Positions 34,901 to 45,650 of a stretch of DNA of 64,000 bases are shown here, piece after piece. Numbering within the stretch: the first letter of the stretch is position 1; each line of letters opens with the position of its first letter. The stretch lies in assembly GCF_030052815.1 (NCBI RefSeq), contig NC_079510.1:36242358-36306357 (forward strand), given 5' to 3'. The notes beneath the pieces were generated by a model. The model saw only the letters and a list, made by a program, of their open reading frames with translations. It ran no database searches and had not been told where the DNA came from. The translations under genes and the position numbers were made by a program. Origin of the DNA: Hevea brasiliensis. Lineage: Eukaryota; Streptophyta; Magnoliopsida; Malpighiales; Euphorbiaceae.

Positions 34901-36158
34901 ATTGAAGAAGAGCTCGATGGAAAGCCTTGGTATCACGACATCCAGTCTCTTGTAGAACCGGAGAATTCCCTTGAGGGCAAGCAAAAATGAAAAGAAGATG
35001 ATTCGGAGGTTAGCATTGGGGTACTTTCCCGGTGGGAAACCCTATACAAAAGAAGCTCGACGGTGAATTATTGAGATGTGTGGATGCAAAGGAGGCAAAG
35101 AGAATCCTTTTTGAAACTCATGAGGAAATTGTGCAACTCACGCCAATGGACACATGATGGCCAAGCAAATCATGCGACGTGGGTATTTTTGGACCACAAT
35201 GGAAAAGGATTGCATCGAGTATTTCGGAAGTGCCACAAGTGTCGATTCTGCAGATCAGATAAATGTGCCACCTCACAAGCTGTTCAATCTCGTCTCACCG
35301 TGGCCTTTTGCAATGTGGGGCATAGATGTGATTGGTCCCATCAATCCCAAGGCATCCAATGGGCACGCATTCATCCTTGTAGCCATCGATTATTTCTCCA
35401 AGTGGGTCGAGGCGACATCCTATGCTCACATCACGCAGAACACGTTTCTCAAATTCTTGAAACAATATCATATGCCGCATGGTCTCCGAATGAAATTGTC
35501 ACCGATAACGCCAAGAACTCAGGCGGTCAGAAGATTGAAGGCGTGTGATCAATACGAATCCGACATCTCAATTCCTCCCCATACCGTCCCCAGATGAATG
35601 GAGCGGTGGAAGCCGCGAACAAAAATCTAAAGAGGATAATCCGGAAAATGACGGTCACATATAGGGATTGGCATGACATGCTCCCCTACGCTCTTCATGC
35701 ATACCGGACTTCCATAAGAACCTCAACTGGGGCAACTCCATACTCACTGGTCTACGGGATGGAAGCAGTATTACCTGTTGAGGTTGAAATTCCTTCCTAA
35801 GGATTACGAAGGAATCGAGGATTGGTGAGTCGAATGGATCGATCAAGGTTGGATCGATTAAACTTCTTTGGATGAGAAAAGGTTAACAGCAGCATGTCAC
35901 GGGCAATTATATCAGAGGAGAATGGCTAGGGCATTTGATAAAAGCGTTCGCCCGCGCGAATTCCAACCCGGGGACTTAGTTCTAAAGAAAGTACTACCAA
36001 ACCAAAACGATCCCCGGGGCAAATGGTCACCAACCTACGAGGGACCCTATGTGGTTAAAAAGGCGTTTACTGGAGGAGCCTTGATCTTGACCCACATGGA
36101 CTGTGAAGAATTCCCGAGACCTGTGAATGCCGACACTGTCAAGAAATACTATGCATAA
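34901..36158 (+). pseudogene. Ogre integrase, broken
   Basis: The zinc-binding part near 35080..35240 is scattered over two frames. The catalytic core at 35290 has 'WPFAMWGIDVIGPINPKAS' (first Asp), 'EIVTDNAKN' in another frame near 35493 (second Asp) and 'MNGAVEAANKNLKRI' at 35594 (Glu). The C-terminal part is intact from 35868 to the TAA at 36158 and holds 'FQPGDLVLKKVLP', the GPY/F-like 'GPYVVKKAF' and 'VNADTVKKYYA'. There is no chromodomain, as expected for Tat. Confidence 0.8.
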
Positions 36159-36609
36159 AAGGAGAAGGGATGAAAACCGAAGGCGTCCTAAAAAAAAAAA
36201 AAAAAAAAAAAAAACCTTATTGGGGTGAAAACCAAAATGGGCGTCCCAATAACAAAAGGGGGGGAATAAGGAAGGGGGCATGAAACCGCGGATAGAGAGG
36301 CAACCGTCACGGCAAGGGACTTCAGAGAACTTGGAATATGGCAGTTAAAAGACTTCAAAACCAACTAAAAGGAATATATGAGATCTATCCTTGTACCTTT
36401 CCTTTTCCTTTGAAAGTCTATTTTTCCTAAAGCCATGATAAAGTTATACTCCATTCATACGCTTTTGTTTTCCCGCTTACTCACTTTTTAATACTATCCT
36501 TTCTCTTTGACTAATGCGCTATTGATTAGTTAAATTTCTGCCATAAGATTTGAATTTAAAAATTGATAACCTCGCGTACTTTACTATGAGATTTGCAGGG
36601 AATAGCCGC

Positions 36610-36644
<35 letters not shown>

Positions 36645-36885
36645 TGAAAACCCGAAAGGGCGCTTCTGGTCGAATGGACGAAAAGAATGTGAAAACCCAC
36701 AAGGGCGCTTTCCGAAGAATAAGGAGAAAGTCGGGAACGGAAAAGGGACATCCGAAAGAACGAGGTCATAGGTCAGGCCTTACAACTCCTCCTCCATTAA
36801 TCGTCCGCCTTCATTATCTTGTTAAGAACACTTTGTCAGGAAATAACTTCATGTGCCAAAGTCAGACTTGTTTTGTAAGTTGATT
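36159..36885 (+). other. Ogre 3' UTR, A-rich tracts and 'gaaaacc...ggcg' repeats
   Basis: Two uninterrupted A runs (about 36190..36213 and 36610..36640). The motif 'gaaaaccNNaaNgggcg' recurs four times between 36172 and 36710. No ORF. Confidence 0.7.
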
Positions 36886-37545
36886 TTAATTTCCAGCAAT
36901 TTAAATTCCTGCTATCAACCTCTGGTTCCTTGATCTAAGTTGATTTTAATTTTCTGCAATTTACATTTCTGACATCAACCTCTGGTTCCTTGATCTAAGT
37001 TGATTTTAATTTCAAGCAATTTAAATTCCTGTTATCAACCTCTGGTTCCTTGATCTAAGTTGATTTTAATTTCATGCAATTTACATTTCCTGCTATCAAC
37101 CTCTGGTTCCTTGATCTAAGTTGATTTTAATTTCCTGCGATTCCACCATCAACCTCTGGTTCCTTGATCTAAGTTGATTTTAATTTCATGCAATTTACAT
37201 TTCCTGCTATCAACCTCTGGTTCCTTGATCTAAGTTGATTTTAATTTCCTGCGATTCCACCATCAACCTCTGGTTCCTTGATCTAAGTTGATTTTAAATT
37301 CCTGCAATTTACATTTCTGTTATCAACCTCTGGTTCCTTGATCTAAGTTGATTTTAATTTTCTGCAATTTACATTTCATGCTATCAACCTCTGGTTCCTT
37401 GATCTAAGTTGATTTTAATTTCATGCAATTTACATTTCTGTTATCAACCTCTGGTTCCTTGATCTAAGTTGATTTTAATTTCATGCAATTTACATTCCTG
37501 TTATCAACCTCTGGTTTCTAGATCCAAGTTGATTTTAATTTTCGA
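36886..37545 (+). repeat. Tandem repeat array in Ogre 3' UTR, eleven units
   Basis: Eleven occurrences of 'caacctctggttccttgatc' at a pitch of about 60 bp, with two shorter units of about 53 bp near 37140 and 37255. The inter-core part varies slightly ('tgcaatttacatttc' and relatives). Such minisatellites are common in the 3' UTR of Tat elements and can seed satellite DNA. Confidence 0.95.
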
Positions 37546-37660
37546 GGTCATTAACTTAGGTGTGCTTTAGTTCCCTAATTTCGAACACCTAATCGTCCAA
37601 AATATGAGTCTGAATCTTTACATAATTCCTATACGGAAATTTTTCCTTTAATAGAAATTA

Positions 37661-37676
37661 TGTAAAGAGAGGGCAT
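37661..37676 (+). other. Ogre polypurine tract
   Basis: 'gtaaagagagggcat' immediately precedes the 3' LTR start TATCGACACC. Confidence 0.65.
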
Positions 37677-38209
37677 TATCGACACCATATTTTGGCGATC
37701 CTAGAATCAATAAAAATTCTTCTTTGAGCAACTAATCACGTTTAGATCCCTCTTTGATAGGCGGTCACATTTCCGATCTCTCCTCACAAAGAATTGAATT
37801 AATGCTGAGTCCTCATATTCATTAAGGCCTCGCCGATCTCTCAAATCATTTACCGACCTCTTAAACCCGTTGTCGAATTTCCGGACCTGTCAAGTATATT
37901 CCTGATCTCTGTTGATAAATAAAATGAAGCGCACTAGATCTTTTCCTACCAGTTTTATTGCCGACCTCCTTTTCGGAAGATTAAGAGCTAAAGTTTTGGT
38001 TCGGTTTAACGAGGGTTCCGATCTTAAGTGTTCAAGTTAAATTTTCAATTTTAATCAAGTCCCGTTCAGCATTTCTCCCCCACCGATCTCATGCTTATTG
38101 TGCTTTCCGATCTTTTATACTTAGATTAATAATGGCATTTAGTTCATGTTTCGCTATGCTCATACAATCAAATACTTAGGCAATTCAAAGATTTTCCAAT
38201 CACATCCAT

Positions 38210-40095
38210 TCATTGAACAAAAGAGATATTCCATTTCATTTCATAATTTGTACAAGTCTCACTCTCTCTCTCTTCCTCGCCCTCCTCCTCACTATCTTCA
38301 CCATCGCCCCCGGGAGCCAGGTCGTCCATCCAAGAGAAGTCCTCTTCAGGATAGCGCTTTTGGAGTTCGGCCAAGAGATCCTTATGAGCATTCACATAGG
38401 CTCCGGCTATTCCCGACACCATCTCTTCATCCTTTTCCTTAAGCTCTTTGTCTTTCTCAGAAAGCTCCTTATCCTTCGCGTTAAGCTCCTCTACAAGTTG
38501 AGCGACTGAGCGGCCGTTGGCACGAAGTGCACGGACTTCTCTCGAGAGCCGTTCACTTTCGGCCAAGTCACGAGACCTTTCTGCCTGTTGGTATTCATGG
38601 TTCTTCGACCTTCCCTAGACTTGAGATATATAATCCCGGCGGATGAGAGTTGGGATCGGAGGAAGCCAATTCCTGATTTTTCTTCCCGACCTCCTTACCC
38701 GACTGAATCTTTTCGAATCATGGTGCAGTTCACGGACACTCCACGTTTAGGCTCATGGTTCGAGTCAAGATATCATCGAGACCATTCTGGGATAGCCTGT
38801 CCCGGTCCTCCTGAAAGAAGATGGTAGACCCCAGGACTTTGGCAAAATCGGGGTTCTCCCTGACAGTCCGGTTATTCTTCAAGCAGTCGATCAGCATTTG
38901 AGCGCCACGAGAAGAGGTCCTCCCAGAAGCTTGAGGAGGCCCCCCTTCCGTGCTTGGGACAACTGAGAGAGGCGGGGGCTGCTCTTCCGATCTAGGAGGA
39001 GATCGGCGGCTTGGTGGTCGGCGGACCGAAGGTTGAGGTGGGTCTCTTGGTATCTCCCGGGTTCGTGGCCAGGGTGTTTGAAGTCGTTCCGAACGCTTCA
39101 TCTCCTTTACTTTCCGGAAGATCTCTTTGTCCTTCTTCCGCTTCCTAGAACCCTCACCACCCGCCATACCTGCACAAAGAAAAGGTTAGTGAGATCTCTA
39201 AGGTCCTGAGAACTGAGATATAGAAAATACCAATGCCGAGGTCAGAGAGCGGAAGTTCGCGAGCTTGGCCGGTGATCAGTTGCATGGTCCAATGGTGCAG
39301 TTCGCAGTCACCGCATTTGGACAGAATATTTTAGAGTGGCGGCGACTTTTCACTCCATCACTATTGAGCTTTCCTCTTGACTCGAGGTAATGTGCTTGAG
39401 CGAGGGCCCTGGTACCACCGGCTCTGAGGAAAGTCCTCAAAGCGGCTCGGATCTTTACTCCTCGGAATGAAGAACCGGTTCTTCCAATTCTTAAGGGATG
39501 AGGCGGTCGGAAACAGACCCGCAATGAGGCTTCGCTGAAAGAACCGATGTTCGTCATCCTTTGGCGAGTTAGTGCATGCGGCTCGGCGAACACCTTAGCC
39601 GTAGGTCTGATTCCCTTAGCTCGGCATAGACCTCGGAAAGCAACCAAGATCCGCCACGAGTTGGGGTGGATTTGAACAATGGATACTCGGTGAAATTTTA
39701 GGACCTCCTTATAGAAATCGTCTAGAGGGAACCTCAGACCGGCCTTTAACTGTTCCTCGTACACCATAACCATGTCATTCTCTTCAAAAGAGTGATCGAC
39801 CCGAAGATCGCCATTGCACTTGATCAGCTCATATGAATCAGGACAAATGTTGTGTTCTTGAACAAACGATTGCAGATCGGATTCCCGAAGAACCGACGGA
39901 AGCTCGTCTATAGGAAGGGTCTCTCTCCTTGAAGGTGGTGCAAGCCTTGATGGTATGACCAGGCCAGGCACTGGGCGAGACCCTAGGGGGTTTAGGTTGC
40001 ACGCTGGGCCCGACTGCCTCTTCTTCGTCAGATGATGACCATGAGAACTGAATGGAAGGAGGGCTCGCCGCTCTCTGACCTTCGGCACCGCTCAT
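38210..40095 (-). CDS. Antisense Transposase_28-like gene in Ogre 3' LTR
   Basis: A minus-strand gene contained in the LTR. The ATG at 40095 opens with a Ser/Pro-rich leader and the acidic run 'WSSSDEEEA'. A frame change follows, then a domain (39950 downward) with 'LPSVLRESDLQSFVQEH', 'FPLDDFYKEVLKFHRVS' and 'QIHPNSWRILVAFRGLCRA', the hallmark of the plant 'putative gypsy type transposon' family (PF04195, Transposase_28). Next are an acceptor-like TTTGTGCAG at about 39171, an Arg/Pro-rich exon (38730..39167) and a Lys/Glu coiled-coil tail ('AKDKELSEKDKELKEKDEEM') ending in acid residues (38210..38566). The function is unknown; similar antisense ORFs are known from Tat elements. At least two frame breaks remain. 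The splice pattern is inferred. Confidence 0.65.
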
Positions 40096-40254
40096 TTTTA
40101 AAAAGAAACAAAGAACTTAAACAAGAAAGAAGATCAAAGTCCTTACCGGAGTCTGATCGGTGTCGGTGAGACTGGAGAAAATGAGAGAACTTCGAAGTTG
40201 TGAGCAGGGGATTGAAAATGGAATGAGAGAATAACTGGCTAACCCTCCCACCCC

Positions 40255-40262
40255 TATTTATA
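40255..40262 (-). promoter_or_regulatory. Antisense TATA box, Ogre 3' LTR
   Basis: Minus-strand TATAAATAGGGGTGGG, 160 bp upstream of the antisense ATG at 40095. Conserved in the 5' LTR. Confidence 0.6.
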
Positions 40263-40823
40263 CTAGTCCGAGCATTTAATGCTCGCGAGGTTCTAGGCAG
40301 CGCATCGATTGGTGGGACTCGACAGCTGTTCTGACACTTTTCTCAAATATCCGAATGTTCTGAGATCGGTTTATTAGAGATCGGCATAATAAGTTAAACA
40401 TTTTGAATAAAGGGTCAGCTAAGTGTCATTCAGGTAAAGAATCAGATTGGATAATCACATTAGGGATCGGAAAATAATCAATGCAAAAACAATAAGATGA
40501 TAACCGACAAAATGAAGTCTTTATTTCCAAAAGATCGGATTGCATACATCCTTTGGGCGATCTCTAGGGATCGGATTACAATAAAGGTCTAACTACATCA
40601 TTTGGGAGATCTCTAGAGATCTGATTACATTGAAGAATTACATCATTTGGGCGATCTCTAGAGACCGACGAAAAATCCTATCTGAAGGGGCCGATCTAAG
40701 GATCAGTTTATAACTGATCCCAAGGATACCACCAGCCGATCTAAGGATCAGTTTATAACTGATCCCAAGGATATTGCCGACCGGATGCTTCATCCGCTGT
40801 CGGAACACCCAATGTGGATCGAA

Positions 40824-41000
40824 TCATTTCGGAACACTCAATGTGATGAGAAGCCGAATGAACTCAGTTGAGCAACTCGAGATCGGTATAACCGAGGCCC
40901 GCAATACGGATCGGTCAAATCCAGTTCTCTCACCATCGTCAATTAGGATCATCCAATCACCGGGATCGTAAATTTTCAGTCGGTGAGAAGGGAAATCCAT
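40824..41000 (-). CDS. Small antisense ORF upstream of the Transposase_28-like gene
   Basis: A 58-codon minus-strand frame starting at 41000 and ending in TGA at 40824. It includes 'IYDPGDWMILIDDGERTG' and 'SSCSTEFIRLLITL'. A TATA-like box (41115..41122) lies 115 bp upstream. In the 5' LTR the equivalent frame (ATG 23459) shares 'DWMILIDDGER' but has shifted flanks because of small indels. No family is recognised. It may be a small exon or leader ORF of an antisense transcript, or chance. Confidence 0.3.
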   Translation of the reverse strand: MDFPSHRLKIYDPGDWMILIDDGERTGFDRSVLRASVIPISSCSTEFIRLLITLSVPK

Positions 41001-41114
41001 CGGAAAAAGATCAAAGCCTCAGTTATAGCCAGAACTTCTACCGGAGCAGCTAGAACAAGGTAAGTAAGTAATGTAGAGTGGAAAGTATGATGAAGAAAAT
41101 GTCTCCGATGTGGG

Positions 41115-41122
41115 TATATATA
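41115..41122 (-). promoter_or_regulatory. Second antisense TATA-like box, Ogre 3' LTR
   Basis: Minus-strand CCCTATATATACC, the same position relative to the small ORF as in the 5' LTR. Confidence 0.35.
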
Positions 41123-41704
41123 GGGGAAAATGAGCATTTATTGTTGAGCGGAAACGGCGCACGCTTCGAGAATCGAGATGCAATTAATGCTTGGACCGAA
41201 TCGGTGATCAAGGGATAAAGAGATCGGAGATAGGAGATCGCATGAGAGATCGGAAAAGGAGCTAGGTTAGGGATCGGTAGACAAAAAGAATAAGACAAAT
41301 CCCAATAACCGTTTTCAGAAACATAGCCGAGGTAGTTAAAGCGAGCCAGACGAGATCTCCACCGCACGCCAAAGAATCGCCCGCAATGCCGACAGTGCGT
41401 GGTATGTCATGACATCCTGTACATCCCAATCTCCACCGTTGATCTCACTTGTAAGGATGAATCCGAACCCTTGGATCAAAAGAGAAGACGACAATACCAG
41501 CGTTTTCACTCTTAGCCCTCGATCGTTCCGACAAGAGGACTCAAGACCGTCGATTAAAAGAGGAAAAGGACAAATATTCGAGAAGCGATCTCAGCCATTC
41601 GTTTTGATTCTCTTTAATTACTGAACGTCCGATCATTTAATTCAAAATCTTGACCCTCCATCTCCTCAAAATAAATCCCGACCCTTCATGGGAGCACCGA
41701 TTCC

Positions 41705-41712
41705 TATAAATA
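41705..41712 (+). promoter_or_regulatory. Sense TATA box, Ogre 3' LTR
   Basis: CCTATAAATACT, the counterpart of the 5' LTR box. From here transcription would read out into the chromovirus 3' LTR. Confidence 0.6.
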
Positions 41713-42769
41713 CTGCATGAAAACTGCTCAAGGAAAAAAGAATATAGACAAGAGGCTGCTATTATCGTGGAGGAACTCTGAAACTTCATTCAGTTTGTTA
41801 CTCTGCTGTTTTGTAGTGATTAAAAAGACTTTTGAAACTAGTTTTCAGGAGTGTTTTCTTGGAAAAGATTTTGAATACTGGAACTCTACATTTCCAGTTT
41901 GTTCATTATCTGGTCATACTCTCATCATCTCTGCTTTTCCTCCTGTTCAAGCTCAACTTCCTTCCACCTGGTTCTTACCTGGTTACCTTTTAGCTAAAGC
42001 ATCTCTCGGTTTCACGACAGACATCAACTCTCAGGCTGATCAATCCGCCATCTTCATCACTATTTACCACCTCATAGTTATTTCAATACATTTGGCTCCT
42101 CACAGACATCAACTCTCAGGCTGATCAATCCGCCATCTCCATCACTATTTACCACCTCACAGTTATTTCAATATATTTGGCTCCTCACAGGTAAGAGTTC
42201 ATATTACTGTTTTATTAAGTATTTGCGTTTACTTTTCGCACTTTCTTTGTTCTCTTTACGTATGCGGTTTTCTCTAAGTTTATTCTAAGCAAAAAATCTC
42301 AAAGAACGTTACTCTCGAATTATCTCTTTAGTGATCGGTCCATCATTTCATCAATTTTCGTCATTTCTGAATACGAGCTTTTAGCTCCTAGTAGCGTGTA
42401 AGTGGTCAGGCAAAATATAGGTATCTGCAACTTAAGGGTCTCTTTTAAAAGAGAAAGCTTGAATAACACGTCAGGAAAATAGCCAAACTATTAGGCTGAC
42501 GTGAACGGAATTCGCAAGATACCATGAAGAGGAATAAAACCAAAATAAACTAGACAGTAATGGATCGGACATTAATAGGTATGCGTAAAATGACTACATG
42601 GAAGGTCGGTAAATCAAGTTTAGTATTACCCATTTAGTCATAGGGTATCAAGAAACCTTATCTCCAGCATTTTTGAATGCCAGAAACCTTAGTTTTAGGT
42701 TCTTGTGACATGTAGCTGAAATTGAAATTCGGGAGATCGGCAAAGCCCCTTCCAGGCTCCTGCTAATCC

Positions 42770-43205
42770 GAAAGAGATCGGAGGAGGGTTCTTATCCTCC
42801 TCCTCACAAGTCTAATAAACTTCTAAAAGATATCGGAGTAGGGTTCTTTTCATGTATAACCTCAAAATTCTAATAAACGTCTAAAAGAGATCGGAGGAGA
42901 GTTCTTATCCGGTCTCCCTTCAAAATTTTAATCAACATTAAATAGAGATCGGAGGAGAGTTCTTATCCGGTCTCAACTCAAAACATTAATAAATAACTCT
43001 AAAGGAGATCGGAGGAGGGTTCTTATCCGATCCCCCCTCAAAATTTTAATAAACGTCTAAAAGGGATCGGAGGAGAGTTCTTATCCGGTCTCATCCTAAA
43101 AATAAATAACTTAAAGGGGATCGGAGGAGAGTTCTTATCCGGTCTCCCCTCAAAACTTTAATAAATAACTTAAAAGAGGTCGGAGGAGAGTTCTTATCCG
43201 ATTCT
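42770..43205 (+). repeat. Tandem repeat in Ogre 3' LTR
   Basis: The counterpart of 25230..25675. The first two units are strongly altered (42795..42870), the remaining six match their 5' LTR partners closely. Confidence 0.88.
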
Positions 43206-43566
43206 CACACTCGTTCACTAAGGTTGTCTCATTTACTTGTGTATCTGGGTAATCCTAATTAGTGAAAAACCAAATATTCCTCTTACCAAAAGGATTAACA
43301 TTCCCGTTCAAGCCCTTCTAACTAATTTATAAAGGACGCAAAATTAAATCTACTTACCCTTATTAAGGGACGAGGTGGGGTGCCTAACACCTTCCCCACC
43401 CGCTACTTTACCCAACCTAGAATCTCTGTCTTGAAGTGGTTTCATTCTTTATTTATCTTCTCAAATGGTTTTCTTTAGTTACCCTCAAAACTAAGGTGGC
43501 GACTCCTCACTCTTTCTCACTTCGGTGAGTGATCGTCCGGGCGACCGCAAAAATCCCATTGCGACA

Positions 43567-44494
43567 CCGTCCTATCCATAGTCCACACCACATCACACTC
43601 ACGCCAACGCACGCACACTGCTCCAAATTACCACAACAACATCCATGGCAACATCAACAGTTATGAATGCAACATAAATCGTGCCTAGAGTTTAACTACA
43701 TAAATATATGCATATAAGTGATGCATGGGCATGCTGAACATATAATAATATCGAAATTACAATTAAAATTAATATTTTACTCACAGACTTGACGATGGTC
43801 ACTGAGGCGGCTGGGCGGAGGAAGAAGGCTGTCCCGGCTCACCTGATAATTTTATTACAATCATTTAATAAATTTGACTCAATACAAAGAAAGGAAAGAC
43901 CAATTACGTCCTAAGTCGTGCCGAAAATCCGGCAGAGTCTCCCCTATACCTAGGACCTACCCAACCTGCAAAAGGGTTCAAAACACACTTCTATACTCAC
44001 AATCCATATATCCACAGTTCAATCATATCACACAGCCCCTCCTGGGCCCATCAAATCAATCATCCATCACAATATGTAAAATTTCAATTTAGTCCTTATT
44101 ATTGATCATTTTTGCAAAAACTGCCCAAACAAGCTCTAAAAATTCTAAAACTTTGCCCCGCGGTCCTTAGCAATATTACTAAGCTATTGCAAAAAGAATC
44201 ATAATTTTCTAAGCTACCACGAATATTTTACGGATTTTTAATCCTATTTAAGCACTAGAAAATTACGTAAAAACAAGGTTCGGGTTTACCTTTGCCGATT
44301 CCGACTTCGGGAACGCACTCGGGACGTCTGACAATGGGGGGGTAGCTAAAACCTCGATCCAATTCGGAGACTTTTCCGGTAGCTGGTTTGTCTGGCCGGA
44401 AATTCACAGATCCGGACAACTGTCGAATTTCCGCGAATTGAGGATACCTACACGAAGCCCAATAATAATATATAAAAAAATCAGGGGTGTTAAA
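43567..44494 (-). mobile_element. Chromovirus 3' LTR, right segment
   Basis: Starts with the second 'ccgtc' target duplication and matches 50323..51249. It ends GGTGTTAAA where the other LTR has GGTGTTACA, so the outer LTR start (minus strand) has a one-base change. Confidence 0.92.
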
Positions 44495-44510
44495 TTCTTC
44501 CCCCCTTACA
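44495..44510 (-). other. Chromovirus polypurine tract
   Basis: Minus-strand 'gtaaggggggaagaat' lies immediately before the LTR start. Confidence 0.75.
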
Positions 44511-44556
44511 GAAAATTCGTCCTCGAATTTTACACAAGGCTGAATAAAGCACATGA

Positions 44557-45150
44557 TTATACATTGAACAGATAAGGGTACTTGCTACGCATGTCCCGTT
44601 CTAACTCCCAGGTGCACTCTTCCACTGACTGACTCCTCCACAAAACCTTAACCATAGGGATCTGTTTTGATCTCAGCTGTCTCACTTGGTAGTCCACTAT
44701 GGCTACAGGCTGCTCCTCAAATGTCAAGTTCTCTTTTAGCTCTATCACATCCGGCTGCAGTACATGAGAAGGATCGGGAATGTATTTCCTGAGCATGGAG
44801 ATGTGAAACACGGGATGAACGTGAGAAAGGTTGGGTGGTAGCTCCAACCGTGAGGCAATCGCTCCAAATCTATCAAGAACCTCAAAAGGTCCGATATACC
44901 GAGGTGCCTACTTGCCCTTCTTTCCAAATCTCATAACTCCCTTCATTGGAGAAACCTTCAGGAATACATAGTCGCCATCGCAAACTCCACATCCCTCCGT
45001 GCAGGTGCATAACTCTTACGCCTCGAAAAGTCCTCGATCGTTCCACGATTAAAGGAACTACCTCAAGTGTCTTGCACTAGGTCTACATCATGCACTTTCG
45101 CTTCCCCATTTCATCCAACACGGAGAGACCTACACTTTCTTCCATATAGT
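44557..45150 (-). pseudogene. Chromovirus integrase C-terminus and chromodomain
   Basis: The last pol piece (44557..44847) has 'HVHPVFHISMLRKYIPDPSH', the linker typical of Tekay/Del, then 'LRSKQIPMVKVLWRSQSVEE', 'CTWELERDMRSKYPYLF' and a stop at 44557. The Trp-Glu stretch is the chromodomain that guides integration to chromatin marks. The sequence upstream (44850..45150) is broken in all frames, so this piece is not continuous with the core. Confidence 0.8.
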
Positions 45151-45153
45151 GCC

Positions 45154-45519
45154 TCATAGGGTGCCATTCCTATCTTTGGAGTGATAATCGTTGTTGTAGG
45201 CAAACTCCACCAAAGCTAGCCGATCATCCCATTGACCTCCAAAATCCAAAACACTCATGCGAAGCATGTCTTCCGATGTTTGGATTGTCCTTCGGACTGT
45301 CAAATGCATGCGAGGGTGGAAAGCCGTACTAAAGTTCAACTGTGTGCCAAGTGCCTCCTGCAACTTTCTCCAAAACCGAGAAGTGAACTGGGGCCCTCTG
45401 TCAAATATTATGGAAGCCGAAACTCCATGCAATCTGACTATTTCTCGAATGTAGAGCCGGGCATACTGTGCCACATAGTATGTAGTCTTTACAGGTAAGA
45501 AGTGAGCTAATTTGGTCAA
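45154..45519 (-). pseudogene. Chromovirus integrase core, catalytic Glu region corrupted
   Basis: 'MTKLAHFLPVKTTY' is followed by 'SIIFDRGPQFTSRFWRKLQE', which carries the second catalytic Asp. Where chromoviruses have the block with the catalytic Glu, this frame reads 'HPRMHLTVRRTIQ', a pair of compensating frameshifts at a CAG/CTG-rich site (near 45300). It then recovers into 'LRMSVLDFGGQWDDRLALVE', a conserved block. The first Asp lies upstream of 45519 in broken sequence. Confidence 0.8.
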
Positions 45520-45650
45520 GCGGTCTACAATTACCCATATCGAATCATATCCTCATGTGGTACGAGGCAACCCAGTCACAAAATCTATAGTGATCATTTC
45601 CCACTTCCATTGCAGGATAGGGAGCTCTTGCAGCTTCCACTGACGGTCTC

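Larger units (their letters stand above)
20139..43566 (+). mobile_element. Ogre/Tat-type giant Ty3/Gypsy retrotransposon
   Basis: A 23.4-kb plus-strand element inserted in the chromovirus 3' LTR, with 'ccgtc' target duplication at 20134..20138 and 43567..43571. LTRs are 5,897 and 5,890 bp. The primer site is complementary to a tRNA-Arg 3' end. Then come an extra ORF before gag, gag, protease, RT, two RNase H-like regions, integrase, a tandem-repeat 3' UTR and a polypurine tract. Size, giant LTRs, Arg primer, pre-gag ORF and second RNase H fit the Ogre branch of the Tat clade. All internal reading frames are broken many times, yet the nesting order shows it is younger than its recent host element. 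Confidence 0.9.
37677..43566 (+). mobile_element. Ogre 3' LTR
   Basis: It starts TATCGACACC (TA in place of TG) and ends CCATTGCGACA, followed by target duplication ccgtc. It has the same layout as the 5' LTR. The antisense gene here is much better preserved. One patch at 42795..42870 in the tandem array is unlike the 5' LTR. Confidence 0.92.

Noticed and set aside
36190..36640. Long A runs as signs of processed retrogenes or LINE tails
   Set aside because: Both lie inside the continuous 3' UTR of the Ogre element, with no target duplications.
36886..37545. Regular repeats resembling a CRISPR array
   Set aside because: The whole 53 to 60-bp unit repeats with no unique spacers, and it sits in a plant retrotransposon 3' UTR.
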